Below, piece after piece: positions 50,013 to 58,744 of a stretch of DNA of 64,000 nucleotides (within the stretch, counting starts at the first letter, position 1; each line of letters starts with the position of its first letter). The stretch is from Planctomycetota bacterium. GTDB taxonomy: Bacteria; Planctomycetota; UBA1135; UBA2386. Location of the stretch: positions 1,701,501-1,765,500 of the forward strand of contig JADJWQ010000006.1 of NCBI GenBank assembly GCA_016716265.1. The letters run 5' to 3'. Under the pieces are notes generated by a model that was not told the DNA's origin, did not search any database, and saw only the letters and a list, made by a program, of their open reading frames with translations. Position numbers and translations under genes: made by a program.

Positions 50013-52628
50013 ATGCCGCTCTCCCCACCCGTCTTCGTCGCGACCGCCGTCGCGCTGCTCGCCTGCGTGGCACCAGCCCAGCGCGCCGCGGCCGATCACT
50101 GGTCGTGGCGTCCGCTGGTCCGCCCCGCACCCCCCGCCACCGGGTCCGTCGACGACGCCACGCCGCTCGACGCGTTCGTGGCCGCGCGCCTGCCCGCCGG
50201 CGTGCGACCCGCACCCGCCGCCGACCGCGCGACGCTGCTGCGCCGCGCGTCGCTCGACCTGACCGGGTTGCCGCCGACGCTCGCCGAGCTCGACGCGGCC
50301 GAGTCCGATCCGTCGCCCGATTGGTTCGCGCGCGCCGTCGACCGCCTGCTGGCATCGCCGGGCTACGCGGAGCGCTGGGCGAGCTGGTGGCTCGATCTGG
50401 CGCGTTACGCCGACACGCAGGGCTACGAGAAGGACAACCGACGGACGATCTGGCGCTACCGCGACTTCGTCATCGACGCGTTCGACCGCGACCTGCCCTT
50501 CGACGAGTTCACGATCTGGCAGCTCGCCGGCGACCTGCTGCCCGACGCCACGCCCGAGCAGCGCCTCGCGACCGCGTTCCATCGCAACACGATGACGAAC
50601 ACGGAGGGCGGCACCGACGACGAGGAGTTCCGCGTCGCCGCGGTGGTCGACCGCGTCAACACGACCCTCGAGGTCTGGATGGCGACCACGATCGGCTGCG
50701 CGCAGTGCCACGACCACAAGTACGACCCGATCACGCAGCGCGAGTACTACGAGCTGTTCGCGTTCTTCGACCAGACCGCCGACGCCGACCGCGACGACGA
50801 TGCGCCGACCATCGAGACGCCGACGCCGGAGCAATCGGCGCAGCTCGCGGCGATCGACACCGAGCTCGCGCGCCTGCGCGCGAGACTCGCCGCACCGCCG
50901 ACCGACGCCGAACGCCGCGAGTTCGCCGCAGCGTTGCGCGAGCGCGCCGAGCAGCTCGCGGCGGCGGACCTGCAGCTCGGGGCATGGCAGCACGCCGGGC
51001 CGTTCCCGGCGGCATCGTTCCGCGCCGCGCTCGCCGCCGCGGCCGTCGCCGAGACGGCGCCGGCCGCCGCACAATGGAGCGACCAGGCCGACTGGACCGA
51101 CGGTCGCATCTGGAACGTGTTCCCCGAGCCGAATGCCGCGCACTACCTGCGGCGACGACTGACGGTCGCGGCGGACTGCGAGGTCGAGCTGCTGTTCGGC
51201 AGCGACGATGCGTTGCGCGTCTGGCTCGACGGAGAGCGGGTGCACGACAATCCGACCTCGCGCGGTGCGGCATTGGACCAGGATCGCGTCGCGGTCCACC
51301 TCACGGCCGGTGAGCACGAGCTGCTCGTCAAGATCGTCAATGGTGGTGGCCCGGGCGGCTTCGCGTTCCGCGTCGGCGACGGCGGGGTCGACGCCGCCCT
51401 GCTGGCAGCCGCGCGAGGCGTGCTCGCCGGTGACGGCGCCGCGGAGCGCGCGCGCCTCGACGACGCCTGGCGCGACACGGCACCCACGACCGCGCCGCTG
51501 CGCGACGCGATCGCGGCGCTCGACGCCGAACACGCGAGACTGGCCATCCCGCGCACTCCGGTCATGGTCGAACTGCCCGCCGACCGCCGCCGGACGACGC
51601 GCATCCACCGCCGTGGCAGCTTCCTGGACCAGGGCGACGTGGTGTCGCCGGGAGTGCCGGCGCTGTTCCACGACTGGCGCCCGGAGTGGCCGCGCGACCG
51701 ACTCGGCCTCGCCCGCTGGCTGGTCGACCCGCGCAACCCGCTGACGGCACGCGTGCTCGCCAATCGGCTGTGGGAGCAGCTGTTCGGCACCGGGCTCGTC
51801 GCGACGACCGAGGAGTTCGGCACGCAGGGCGAGCCGCCGTCGCACCCGGAGCTGCTCGACTGGCTGGCGAGCGAGCTGGTCGCGAACGGCTGGAGCATCA
51901 AGCGGACGCTGCGGACCATCGTGCTGTCGCACACCTGGCGGCAGGACAGCGCGCTGCGCACCGATGTCGACGACCCGCATGACCGGCTGCTCGCGCGCGG
52001 CCCGGCGCGGCGGCTCGAGGCCGAGACGCTGCGCGACCAGGCGCTCGCCGTCGCCGGGCTCCTGAGCCCGAAGCGGTACGGGCCGAGCGTGATGCCACCG
52101 CAGCCCGACGGCGTCTGGTCGGTCGTCTACAGCGGCGACCGCTGGATCACGTCGGCGGGCGAGGATCGCCACCGGCGCGGCGTCTACACGTTCTGGCGGC
52201 GCACCAGCCCGCACCCTGCGATGGTCGCGTTCGACGCTCCCAGCCGCGAGTTCTGCGTGCTGCGCCGCGGCGCGACGAACACCCCGCTGCAGGCGCTGGT
52301 GGCGTGGAACGACCCCGAGTTCGTCGAGGCGGCCCAGGCCCTCGCACGCCGCGTGCTCCGCGACGGCGGCGCGACCGACGACGAGCGCGTCGACTTCGCC
52401 GTGCGCACGGTCACGGCCCGCCATCCGTCACCGGCCGAGTCGGCGCGCCTGCAGGCGCTGCTCGCCGAGGAGCGCCGGGCCGCCGCCGCCGATCCGGACG
52501 CCGCCCGCGAGCTCGCCGCGAGCTTCGCCGGGCCGCTACCCGGCGACCTCGACCTCACCGACGCGGCCGCGTGGACCGTCGCGTGCAACGTGCTGCTGTG
52601 CCTGGACGAAGTGATCCGCCGCCGATGA
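50013..52628 (+). CDS. DUF1549/DUF1553 planctomycete secreted protein
   Basis: An 871-residue exported protein with a signal peptide (MPLSPPVFVATAVALLACVA). DUF1549 (PSCyt2-type) covers about residues 45-260: RASLDLTGLPPT, RWASWWLDLARYADTQGYEK and the CxxCH site GCAQCHDHKYDPIT (about 229). A middle segment of about 100 residues (LLFGSDDALRVWLDGERVHD, AGEHELLVKIVNG) resembles a PA14/carbohydrate-binding module. DUF1553 (PSD1-type) covers about 560-850: NPLTARVLANRLWEQLFGTG, PSHPELLDWLA, RRGATNTPLQALVAWNDPEF. It is followed by a DUF1501 gene with an ATGA overlap, the usual planctomycete pair. Exact function is not established; a haem-linked or polysaccharide-related surface role is often suggested. 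Confidence 0.92.
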   Translation: MPLSPPVFVATAVALLACVAPAQRAAADHWSWRPLVRPAPPATGSVDDATPLDAFVAARLPAGVRPAPAADRATLLRRASLDLTGLPPTLAELDAAESDPSPDWFARAVDRLLASPGYAERWASWWLDLARYADTQGYEKDNRRTIWRYRDFVIDAFDRDLPFDEFTIWQLAGDLLPDATPEQRLATAFHRNTMTNTEGGTDDEEFRVAAVVDRVNTTLEVWMATTIGCAQCHDHKYDPITQREYYELFAFFDQTADADRDDDAPTIETPTPEQSAQLAAIDTELARLRARLAAPPTDAERREFAAALRERAEQLAAADLQLGAWQHAGPFPAASFRAALAAAAVAETAPAAAQWSDQADWTDGRIWNVFPEPNAAHYLRRRLTVAADCEVELLFGSDDALRVWLDGERVHDNPTSRGAALDQDRVAVHLTAGEHELLVKIVNGGGPGGFAFRVGDGGVDAALLAAARGVLAGDGAAERARLDDAWRDTAPTTAPLRDAIAALDAEHARLAIPRTPVMVELPADRRRTTRIHRRGSFLDQGDVVSPGVPALFHDWRPEWPRDRLGLARWLVDPRNPLTARVLANRLWEQLFGTGLVATTEEFGTQGEPPSHPELLDWLASELVANGWSIKRTLRTIVLSHTWRQDSALRTDVDDPHDRLLARGPARRLEAETLRDQALAVAGLLSPKRYGPSVMPPQPDGVWSVVYSGDRWITSAGEDRHRRGVYTFWRRTSPHPAMVAFDAPSREFCVLRRGATNTPLQALVAWNDPEFVEAAQALARRVLRDGGATDDERVDFAVRTVTARHPSPAESARLQALLAEERRAAAADPDAARELAASFAGPLPGDLDLTDAAAWTVACNVLLCLDEVIRRR

Positions 52629-54049
52629 ACCCGCTCTGGCACTCCCTGCGCGACGTCACCCGCCGCACGTTCCTGCGCGACTCCGGCCTCGGGCTCGGCG
52701 GCCTCGCGCTCGGCGACCTCATGCGCGCCGGCGCGACCGGCACCCCCGACCGCGTCCCCCACCACCGCCCGCGAGCGCGCAGCGTGATCTACCTGCACAT
52801 GGCGGGCTCGCCGTCGCCGCTCGACACGTTCGACCCGAAGCCGAAGCTGCGCGAGCTCGATGGGCAGCCATGCCCGGAGGAGCTGTTCAAGACCGAGCGG
52901 TTCGCGTTCATCAAGGGCGTGCCACGGCTGCTCGGTGCTCCACACGGCTTCGCGCAGCACGGCCAGTCCGGCATGTGGGTCACCGAGCTGATGCCGCACA
53001 CCGCGACGATCGTCGACGAGCTGTGCATGGTGCGGTCGATGTACACCGACCAGTTCAACCACGCGCCCGCACAGCTGCTGCTGCAGACCGGCTCGCCGCG
53101 CCTCGGCCGGCCGTCGATGGGCGCGTGGGTCGACTACGGCCTCGGCTCGCCCAATCGCGACCTGCCGGCGTTCGTCGTGCTGATCTCCGGCGGCAAGGTG
53201 CCGAGCGCCGGCCGCAGCGCGTGGGGTGCGGGCTTCCTGCCGAGCGTCCACCAGGGCGTGCAGCTGCGCTCCGCCGGCGAGCCGGTCCTGTATCTCGGCG
53301 ATCCACCCGGCATGGACCGCGCACAGCGCCGCCGGACGGTCGACGCGATGCGCGACCTCGACGAGCTGCGCCTCGCCGAGCACGGCGACCCGGAGACGGC
53401 GGCGCGGATCGCGCAATACGAGCTCGCCTACCGCATGCAGACGTCGGTGCCGGACGTCTGCGACATCGACCGCGAGCCGCAACGCGTGCTCGACGCCTAC
53501 GGCGCCACACCCGGCGGCGCGTCGTTCGCGAACAACTGCCTGCTGGCGCGTCGCCTCGTCGAGAGCGGCGTGCGCTTCGTGCAGCTCTACGACTGGGGCT
53601 GGGACCTGCACGGCACCGGGCCGAACGACGACCTGATGACGCAGTTCCCGAAGAAGTGCCGCGAGACCGACCGTCCGGTCGCGGCATTGATCAAGGACCT
53701 GAAGGCGCGCGGCCTGCTCGACGACACGCTCGTCGTGTGGGGCGGCGAGTTCGGCCGCACCCCGATGAACGAGAAGCGCAACGGCTCGACGTTCCTCGGC
53801 CGCGACCACCACCCGCATTGCTTCACCGTCTGGCTCGCCGGCGGTGGCACCCGCGCCGGACACGTGCACGGCGCGACCGACGAGATCGGCTACCACATCA
53901 CGAGCGACCCGGTGCACGTGCACGACCTGCAGGCGACGGTGCTCTACCTGCTCGGCCTCGACCACGAGCGCCTCACCTACCGCTTCCAGGGGCGCGACTA
54001 CCGGCTGACCGACGTGCACGGACGAGTCGTCGAGGCGCTGCTCGCATGA
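52625..54049 (+). CDS. Tat-exported DUF1501 protein
   Basis: A 474-residue protein with a twin-arginine signal (RRTFLRDSGLGLGGLALGD). The body matches DUF1501, a relative of sulfatase/alkaline-phosphatase-type enzymes: IYLHMAGSPSPLDTFDPKP, HGFAQHGQSGMWVTELMP, FVQLYDWGWDLHG, VVWGGEFGRTPMNE and GRDHHPHCFTVWLAGGG. Histidine and aspartate positions suitable for metal binding are kept. Start and stop overlap both neighbours as ATGA. DUF1501 almost always accompanies DUF1553 in planctomycetes, so the two probably act in one exported system of unknown substrate. Confidence 0.92.
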   Translation: MNPLWHSLRDVTRRTFLRDSGLGLGGLALGDLMRAGATGTPDRVPHHRPRARSVIYLHMAGSPSPLDTFDPKPKLRELDGQPCPEELFKTERFAFIKGVPRLLGAPHGFAQHGQSGMWVTELMPHTATIVDELCMVRSMYTDQFNHAPAQLLLQTGSPRLGRPSMGAWVDYGLGSPNRDLPAFVVLISGGKVPSAGRSAWGAGFLPSVHQGVQLRSAGEPVLYLGDPPGMDRAQRRRTVDAMRDLDELRLAEHGDPETAARIAQYELAYRMQTSVPDVCDIDREPQRVLDAYGATPGGASFANNCLLARRLVESGVRFVQLYDWGWDLHGTGPNDDLMTQFPKKCRETDRPVAALIKDLKARGLLDDTLVVWGGEFGRTPMNEKRNGSTFLGRDHHPHCFTVWLAGGGTRAGHVHGATDEIGYHITSDPVHVHDLQATVLYLLGLDHERLTYRFQGRDYRLTDVHGRVVEALLA

Positions 54050-55089
54050 CCCCGCCGCGATCGACGTGGCTCCCCAGCCGTAGGGACTTCCTCGCCGCGA
54101 GCTCCACGGCGCTCGCCGGCAGCCTGCTCCCGGGCCGGGCGCTCGCCGCATTGCGGCGCCGGCACGCCGCTGCCGCGCCCGACCCGTCGCCGCTGCGCAT
54201 CGGCATGCTCGCCGATCCGCACAACGACCTCGTGCACGACGGCGAGGAGCGCATACGCGTGTTCGTCGAGTGCATGCGGCGCGAGCACGTCGATGCGATC
54301 CTGCAGCTCGGCGACTTCTGCACGCCGAAGCCGGCCAACGACCGGTTCATGGAGGTGTGGCGCCGCTTCCGTGGTCCGCGCCACCACGTGCTCGGCAACC
54401 ACGACATGGACGGCGGCCACGACGTCGCCGAGACGCTCACCTATTGGCAGGTCGAGCGACGCTACCGCTCGTTCGACGCCGGCGGCTTCCACTTCGTCGT
54501 GCTCGACACCAACGATCCGCCCCCCGGCGAGGAGCGCCGCGGCTATCCGGCCGGCGTGCGGCCCGACCAGCTCGCATGGCTGACCGTCGACCTCGCCGCG
54601 ACCGCGCTGCCGACCGTCGTGCTGTCGCACCAGCCGCTCGGCCGGCGCTGCGTGCGCAACCGCGACGAGGTGCTCGCCGTGCTCGCCGCCGCGAAGCATG
54701 CCGAGACCGGCCGCCGCAAGGTCGTCGCCTGCTTCGCCGGGCATCTCCACGCCGACGACCACGTCGTCGTGGACGGCATCCACCATGTGATCGTCAACAG
54801 CATGAGCTACTTCTGGCTGGGTCCGCCGTACGCGCGGATCCGCTATTCGGAGGAGGTCGACCGGACCCATCCGACGATGAAGTTCACGGCGCCCTACCTC
54901 GACCCGCTGTTCACGGTCGTCACGTTCGACCCGCGCGGCACGATCGCGATGACCGGCCTCGACAGCGAGTGGGTCGGTCCGTCGCCGCTCGACTGCGGCT
55001 TCCCGAAGGACGCCGAGCTCGTGCAGGCCGGCGCCGTCGCACCGCGGATCTCCGCCCGGACGCTGTCGTTCGAGCCGCCCGCCGGCTGA
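54046..55089 (+). CDS. Tat-exported metallophosphoesterase
   Basis: A 347-residue calcineurin-like phosphoesterase. The Tat signal is SRRDFLAASSTALAGSLLPG. Metal-binding motifs are in order: MLADPHND (D.H), LQLGDFC (GD), VLGNHDMDGGHD (GNHD), VVLSHQPLG (H) and CFAGHLHADDH (GHLH). It hydrolyses phosphomono- or diesters outside the cytoplasm; substrate unknown. The start overlaps the DUF1501 stop (ATGA), which places it as the third gene of this operon, and this neighbour is less usual for the DUF1553-DUF1501 pair. The C-terminal part (about 270-347) is a beta-rich extension. Confidence 0.9.
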   Translation: MTPPRSTWLPSRRDFLAASSTALAGSLLPGRALAALRRRHAAAAPDPSPLRIGMLADPHNDLVHDGEERIRVFVECMRREHVDAILQLGDFCTPKPANDRFMEVWRRFRGPRHHVLGNHDMDGGHDVAETLTYWQVERRYRSFDAGGFHFVVLDTNDPPPGEERRGYPAGVRPDQLAWLTVDLAATALPTVVLSHQPLGRRCVRNRDEVLAVLAAAKHAETGRRKVVACFAGHLHADDHVVVDGIHHVIVNSMSYFWLGPPYARIRYSEEVDRTHPTMKFTAPYLDPLFTVVTFDPRGTIAMTGLDSEWVGPSPLDCGFPKDAELVQAGAVAPRISARTLSFEPPAG

Positions 55090-55120
55090 CGCCGCGGCCG
55101 GACCAGCTAGGATGCGATGC

Positions 55121-55459
55121 ATGACCCCACGGAAGTCCGGTCTGCTCGCCGTGCTGTCCCTCGCGCTGCTCGCGCTCCCGTCGTGCGTCCTCGCCGTCGG
55201 CAACTCGGCGTCCGGCGTCGGCGGCTTCCCGACCACCACGCTGCCGCTGCTGCAGCAGAAGATCGAGGCCGCCGAGCGCATCGTCGCGCTCCGCGAGCAG
55301 GCGGTCGCCCACGCCCGCGAGCTGCGGGAGGCAGGACGCACCCCGGACGACATGGCCGCCGAGATCCACCTCGAGGAGGCGCGCATCCAGCTGCTGCAGT
55401 TCCGCGCGGAGCTGCTCGCGGTCCAGGACCGCGGCCGCGACGAGGACGACGACGACTGA
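55121..55459 (+). CDS. Small coiled-coil lipoprotein
   Basis: A 112-residue lipoprotein. The signal MTPRKSGLLAVLSLALLALP ends in the lipobox LPSC. The mature part is a helical hairpin-like coiled coil (LLQQKIEAAERIVALREQAV, then AEIHLEEARIQLLQFRAELL) with an acidic tail DEDDDD. AGGA lies 8 bases before this ATG; an in-frame ATG at 55112 is the alternative. It lies 31 bp downstream of the phosphoesterase and may belong to that operon. Function unknown; such coiled-coil lipoproteins resemble short helical pieces of efflux-type outer-membrane proteins. Confidence 0.72.
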   Translation: MTPRKSGLLAVLSLALLALPSCVLAVGNSASGVGGFPTTTLPLLQQKIEAAERIVALREQAVAHARELREAGRTPDDMAAEIHLEEARIQLLQFRAELLAVQDRGRDEDDDD

Positions 55460-55480
55460 GCGAAGTCCGCCGCGGGGCGG

Positions 55481-58400
55481 TCAATTCGCCCGGATGACGA
55501 ACTCGTGCTCGACCGGCCCGGGCGGAGCGACGATGACCGGGCCGTCCGCGATGCGCTGGACGAGCTGCAGCGGCGCAGGCGCGCCGGGCTGCGCCTCCGG
55601 CGGCGACTCGAGCGCGGTCGTGCACAGCTCATAGGTGCCGCTGGGCAGCCGCAGGGTGAAGCGGCCGTCCGCGTCGGTGTGCACCGCGCGCGGCTCGCAG
55701 CCGGGCACGTCGATCCGCCTCAGCGTGGCCCGTTCCCCGCCGAGCGGGGCGCCGTCCCGCACCAGCCGACCGCGCAGCTCGACGGACTGGCGATCTCCGA
55801 GATCGATCTGCAGCGCGCGCCGCTCGTCGGGCCGGAGGCCGATGACCGCGGCGAGCGGCTCGCCGATGCGCGTCGTCCCGCCGAATCCCGGGATCGGCCC
55901 GCCAGGCACCGGGGTGACGAGCTCGAGGTCCCAATCGCCAGCGGGGACCGCCGACAGCTCGACGGCACCCGCGGAGGCGGGGTCGAGCGGAACCTCCCAA
56001 CCGAGCGAACCGGGAGCACCCGGCTGGACCACGAGCAGCTCGCCACCCTGGCGCGCGCGCAGCCGCAGCGCGGGCCGCGCACCCGCCGGGCACGACGCGA
56101 AGAGCTGGTCCACGGACGCGGCCGGCTGCAAGGTCACGACCAGGCTCGCGCCCCGCGCGGCGGTGACGGCGAGCGGCCCGAGCCCGGGCTCGAAGGAGAC
56201 CTCCGGCACGATGAGGGTCGGGAACCCGGCGTGCGCGACACGCAGCGCTGCCGTCGCGTGGTCGAGCCCGCGCAGGCTCGCGCGGCCGGCAGCGTCCGTG
56301 GTCGCCCGGTCGAGCAGCGCTGCCATGTCCGAGCCGATCCCGTGCGGCGCGTCGAGGTCGACCGCGAGCGTGCCGGGCCGCGCATCATTGGCGGTCAACA
56401 TCGACAGCAGCTCCAGCACCGCGCCGGCGACCGGCTCGCCGCGCCCGTCCAAGACGACGATGTCGCGCGCCCGGCGGTCGCGGAGAGTGAGCGTCAATGT
56501 GCGCGGAGCGCTGTCGTCGACCGCGACCGCGGCGACCTCGCTATGCCGGCCGTCGCCGGCGACCGCCTGCACGTGCCACGTCCCGCGACCCAGTGGCCCG
56601 ACCAGGACGCGACCGGCCGGGTGCGGACCCGGCCAGCGAGGCGCCAGGTGCTCCGGCTCGAACGGCAGCGCGTCACCGAGCTGTGCGAAGACGCGCAATG
56701 CGTAGTCGTCTCGCGGCCGTCCGGCGCCGTCTACGACGAGCACGTCGAGATCCAGGCCGCGCAGCAACACGATGCGGACCGTGTCCGCTCCCCAGCTGAA
56801 TGCCTCGGCGGTGCACCGCACCGGCTCGAAGCCGGCCGCCTCCACCCGCAGGTGCACCGGAGCCGTCGCGCGGCTCCGCGGCGTGCGACAGGAGAAGCGG
56901 CCGCCTGCATCACTCTGGCACGCGCCATTGCCCGAGACCAGCGCGACCTGTGCGCGCTCGACGGGGTCGCCGCGCTCGTCGACGACCTCACCTCGGATCT
57001 CGACCCAGGGCTCGGCGTCGGGCACCGTCGCGTCGACCACGACGCGGCGTACGCCGACCGGGATCTCGAACGGCACGAACTCGAGATCCGGCGGCACCAT
57101 GATCCGCAGGGTCCAGCGGCCGGCGACGGCGGGCCACGACATCGTGTAACGGCCGGTGGCGTCGGTCTCCGCGTAGACCAGCGTGTCGATGCTCAGGCTG
57201 TCGGGAGCGTCCCGCGGCCAGCTCGGCTCCGCCGGCGCCAGGAGCCGCGCGTCGACCTGCAGACCGGCGCGCGGCGCGCCGGAGGTCTCGGTGATACGGC
57301 CGGTGATCACGGCGCCGGCCGGAACGACGACGTCGCCCAGGTCACGCTCCTCGCCGGCCTGCAGCACGCCGAGCTCGACGTGCCGGCGCGCGCAATCGCC
57401 GCCCTCTGCGCGAAGGCTCTGCGGCCCGCCGGCGACCGGGATCGGGGCGCGCAGATCGAACCGGCCGTCGACGCCCGAGCTCGTGCGGGCCGGCGTCGAC
57501 CCGCGCGCCGAGACCTCGAGATCGAGCCCGGCGATCGGGATGCCGCCGGCATCGACCGCGCGGCCGAGAAGCCGCGCGCTCCCATCGACGCGGACATCCC
57601 CGGACCCGAGGGGCCCGGGAGGCGACATCGGGCTGCGGGTTTCGGACGCCACGTTCCCGAGCGCGTCGATGCCTTCGTCGCTCCCGCGAACGAACTCGGC
57701 GCCAGGCACCGGCTCGGCGGACACGAGCGCCGGACTCCGCCACCACGACGTCGCCTCGCCGGTCAACCAGAGCGCGGCGAGCACGGTCGCCGCGATCCAT
57801 GCCCCCTTGATCACGATCGCTCCCGAGATCCAGGTCCCGGCGACGGTCGCAGCGGTGGTCGTCGCCGCGGCGCGGCCGTGCTCGACGGCGGCCGTCACGA
57901 TGCGCTCCCGCAGTGCGGACAGGCGAGCGCACTCGCCCGCCGTCATGTCGATCGCGATCGCGGCAGGAACGCCGATGCCCCTCGCCCAGGCCGTGCGCAG
58001 CATGGCCAGGCCGCGCTGCAGCTGGCTGCGCACGGTGCCCTGCGGCCGCTCGAGCGCACGCGCGATCTCGATCGGCTCGAGCCCGTGCAGCAGCCGCAGG
58101 TTCACGACCTCGCGGTAGGTCGGCGGCAGCGCGTCGAGAGATGCCGCGACCCGCGCGGCGAGTTCCGCGCGCTCGGCCTCGTCGGCCGGATCCGTCGGCT
58201 CGCTCGGCGGCGCGGCGGCACCGTCCCGACGTGCCCGCCGCGCATCGGCTCGCCGCGAGGCGGCGGCCTCACGGGCGAGGATGCCACAGAGCCACGGCAG
58301 GAGCGGCCGCGCCACGTCGTGGCGCGCGGCCTGCCGGATCGCGACGACGAACGTCGATTGCACGAGGTCCTCGGCGGCCGGGTCGTCGACGGCGAGATGC

Positions 58401-58534
58401 CGGGCGACGACCAACAGCCGCGCAGCACAGCGATCGAAGACCCGCCCGAGTGCCGCGGGGTCGCCATCGCGTGCGAAGGCCGCGAAGTCGGCTTCGAGAG
58501 TGTGTCGATCCGGTCGGGATTCGTGCATCACCAT
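55481..58534 (-). CDS. ECF sigma factor fused to membrane segment and carboxypeptidase-regulatory-like domains
   Basis: A 1017-residue fusion. Residues 15-95 are sigma region 2 (LVQSTFVVAIRQAARHDVAR, LPWLCGILAREAAASRR). Residues 135-185 are region 4 (LPPTYREVVNLRLLHGLEPI, then RPQGTVRSQLQRGLAMLR). A hydrophobic stretch at about 230-262 (GAWIAATVLAALWLTG) looks like a membrane span. The remaining 750 residues are six or more beta-sandwich units like carboxypeptidase regulatory/Ig-like domains (for example GRAVDAGGIPIAGLDLEVSA, TDADGRFTLRLPSGTYEL). This suggests a membrane-tethered sigma factor with an outer sensory part, perhaps released by proteolysis; that is inference. Two starts are possible, 58534 and 58528. 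It is divergent from the M28 peptidase gene. Confidence 0.88.
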   Translation of the reverse strand: MVMHESRPDRHTLEADFAAFARDGDPAALGRVFDRCAARLLVVARHLAVDDPAAEDLVQSTFVVAIRQAARHDVARPLLPWLCGILAREAAASRRADARRARRDGAAAPPSEPTDPADEAERAELAARVAASLDALPPTYREVVNLRLLHGLEPIEIARALERPQGTVRSQLQRGLAMLRTAWARGIGVPAAIAIDMTAGECARLSALRERIVTAAVEHGRAAATTTAATVAGTWISGAIVIKGAWIAATVLAALWLTGEATSWWRSPALVSAEPVPGAEFVRGSDEGIDALGNVASETRSPMSPPGPLGSGDVRVDGSARLLGRAVDAGGIPIAGLDLEVSARGSTPARTSSGVDGRFDLRAPIPVAGGPQSLRAEGGDCARRHVELGVLQAGEERDLGDVVVPAGAVITGRITETSGAPRAGLQVDARLLAPAEPSWPRDAPDSLSIDTLVYAETDATGRYTMSWPAVAGRWTLRIMVPPDLEFVPFEIPVGVRRVVVDATVPDAEPWVEIRGEVVDERGDPVERAQVALVSGNGACQSDAGGRFSCRTPRSRATAPVHLRVEAAGFEPVRCTAEAFSWGADTVRIVLLRGLDLDVLVVDGAGRPRDDYALRVFAQLGDALPFEPEHLAPRWPGPHPAGRVLVGPLGRGTWHVQAVAGDGRHSEVAAVAVDDSAPRTLTLTLRDRRARDIVVLDGRGEPVAGAVLELLSMLTANDARPGTLAVDLDAPHGIGSDMAALLDRATTDAAGRASLRGLDHATAALRVAHAGFPTLIVPEVSFEPGLGPLAVTAARGASLVVTLQPAASVDQLFASCPAGARPALRLRARQGGELLVVQPGAPGSLGWEVPLDPASAGAVELSAVPAGDWDLELVTPVPGGPIPGFGGTTRIGEPLAAVIGLRPDERRALQIDLGDRQSVELRGRLVRDGAPLGGERATLRRIDVPGCEPRAVHTDADGRFTLRLPSGTYELCTTALESPPEAQPGAPAPLQLVQRIADGPVIVAPPGPVEHEFVIRAN

Positions 58535-58744
58535 CGTTCTGTCGCCGCGACGTCACGCGTTGCACGGTTTCCAGGCGCACCCGGCTGCGGCGCCGCACGC
58601 ACGGGTCGGGGAGGGATTCTGCACCACGATCGTGTCCGCGCGGACGCGTGGGTGCGGGTCGCGCTACGCTCACCGCCCGGCGCGGAAGGGTCGCGGGCCC
58701 GGCGATCCGCGGCTCCGCGCCCTTCGCATCCACGACCCGTCGAC

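Noticed and set aside
49419..52424. 1001-codon frame opposite the DUF1553 gene
   Set aside because: Composition is antisense-like and it overlaps two well-supported genes on the plus strand.
55505..58700. Long upstream extension of the M28 peptidase frame
   Set aside because: The extension is antisense to the sigma fusion gene and shadow-like. The peptidase has a clear signal peptide starting at 58745.
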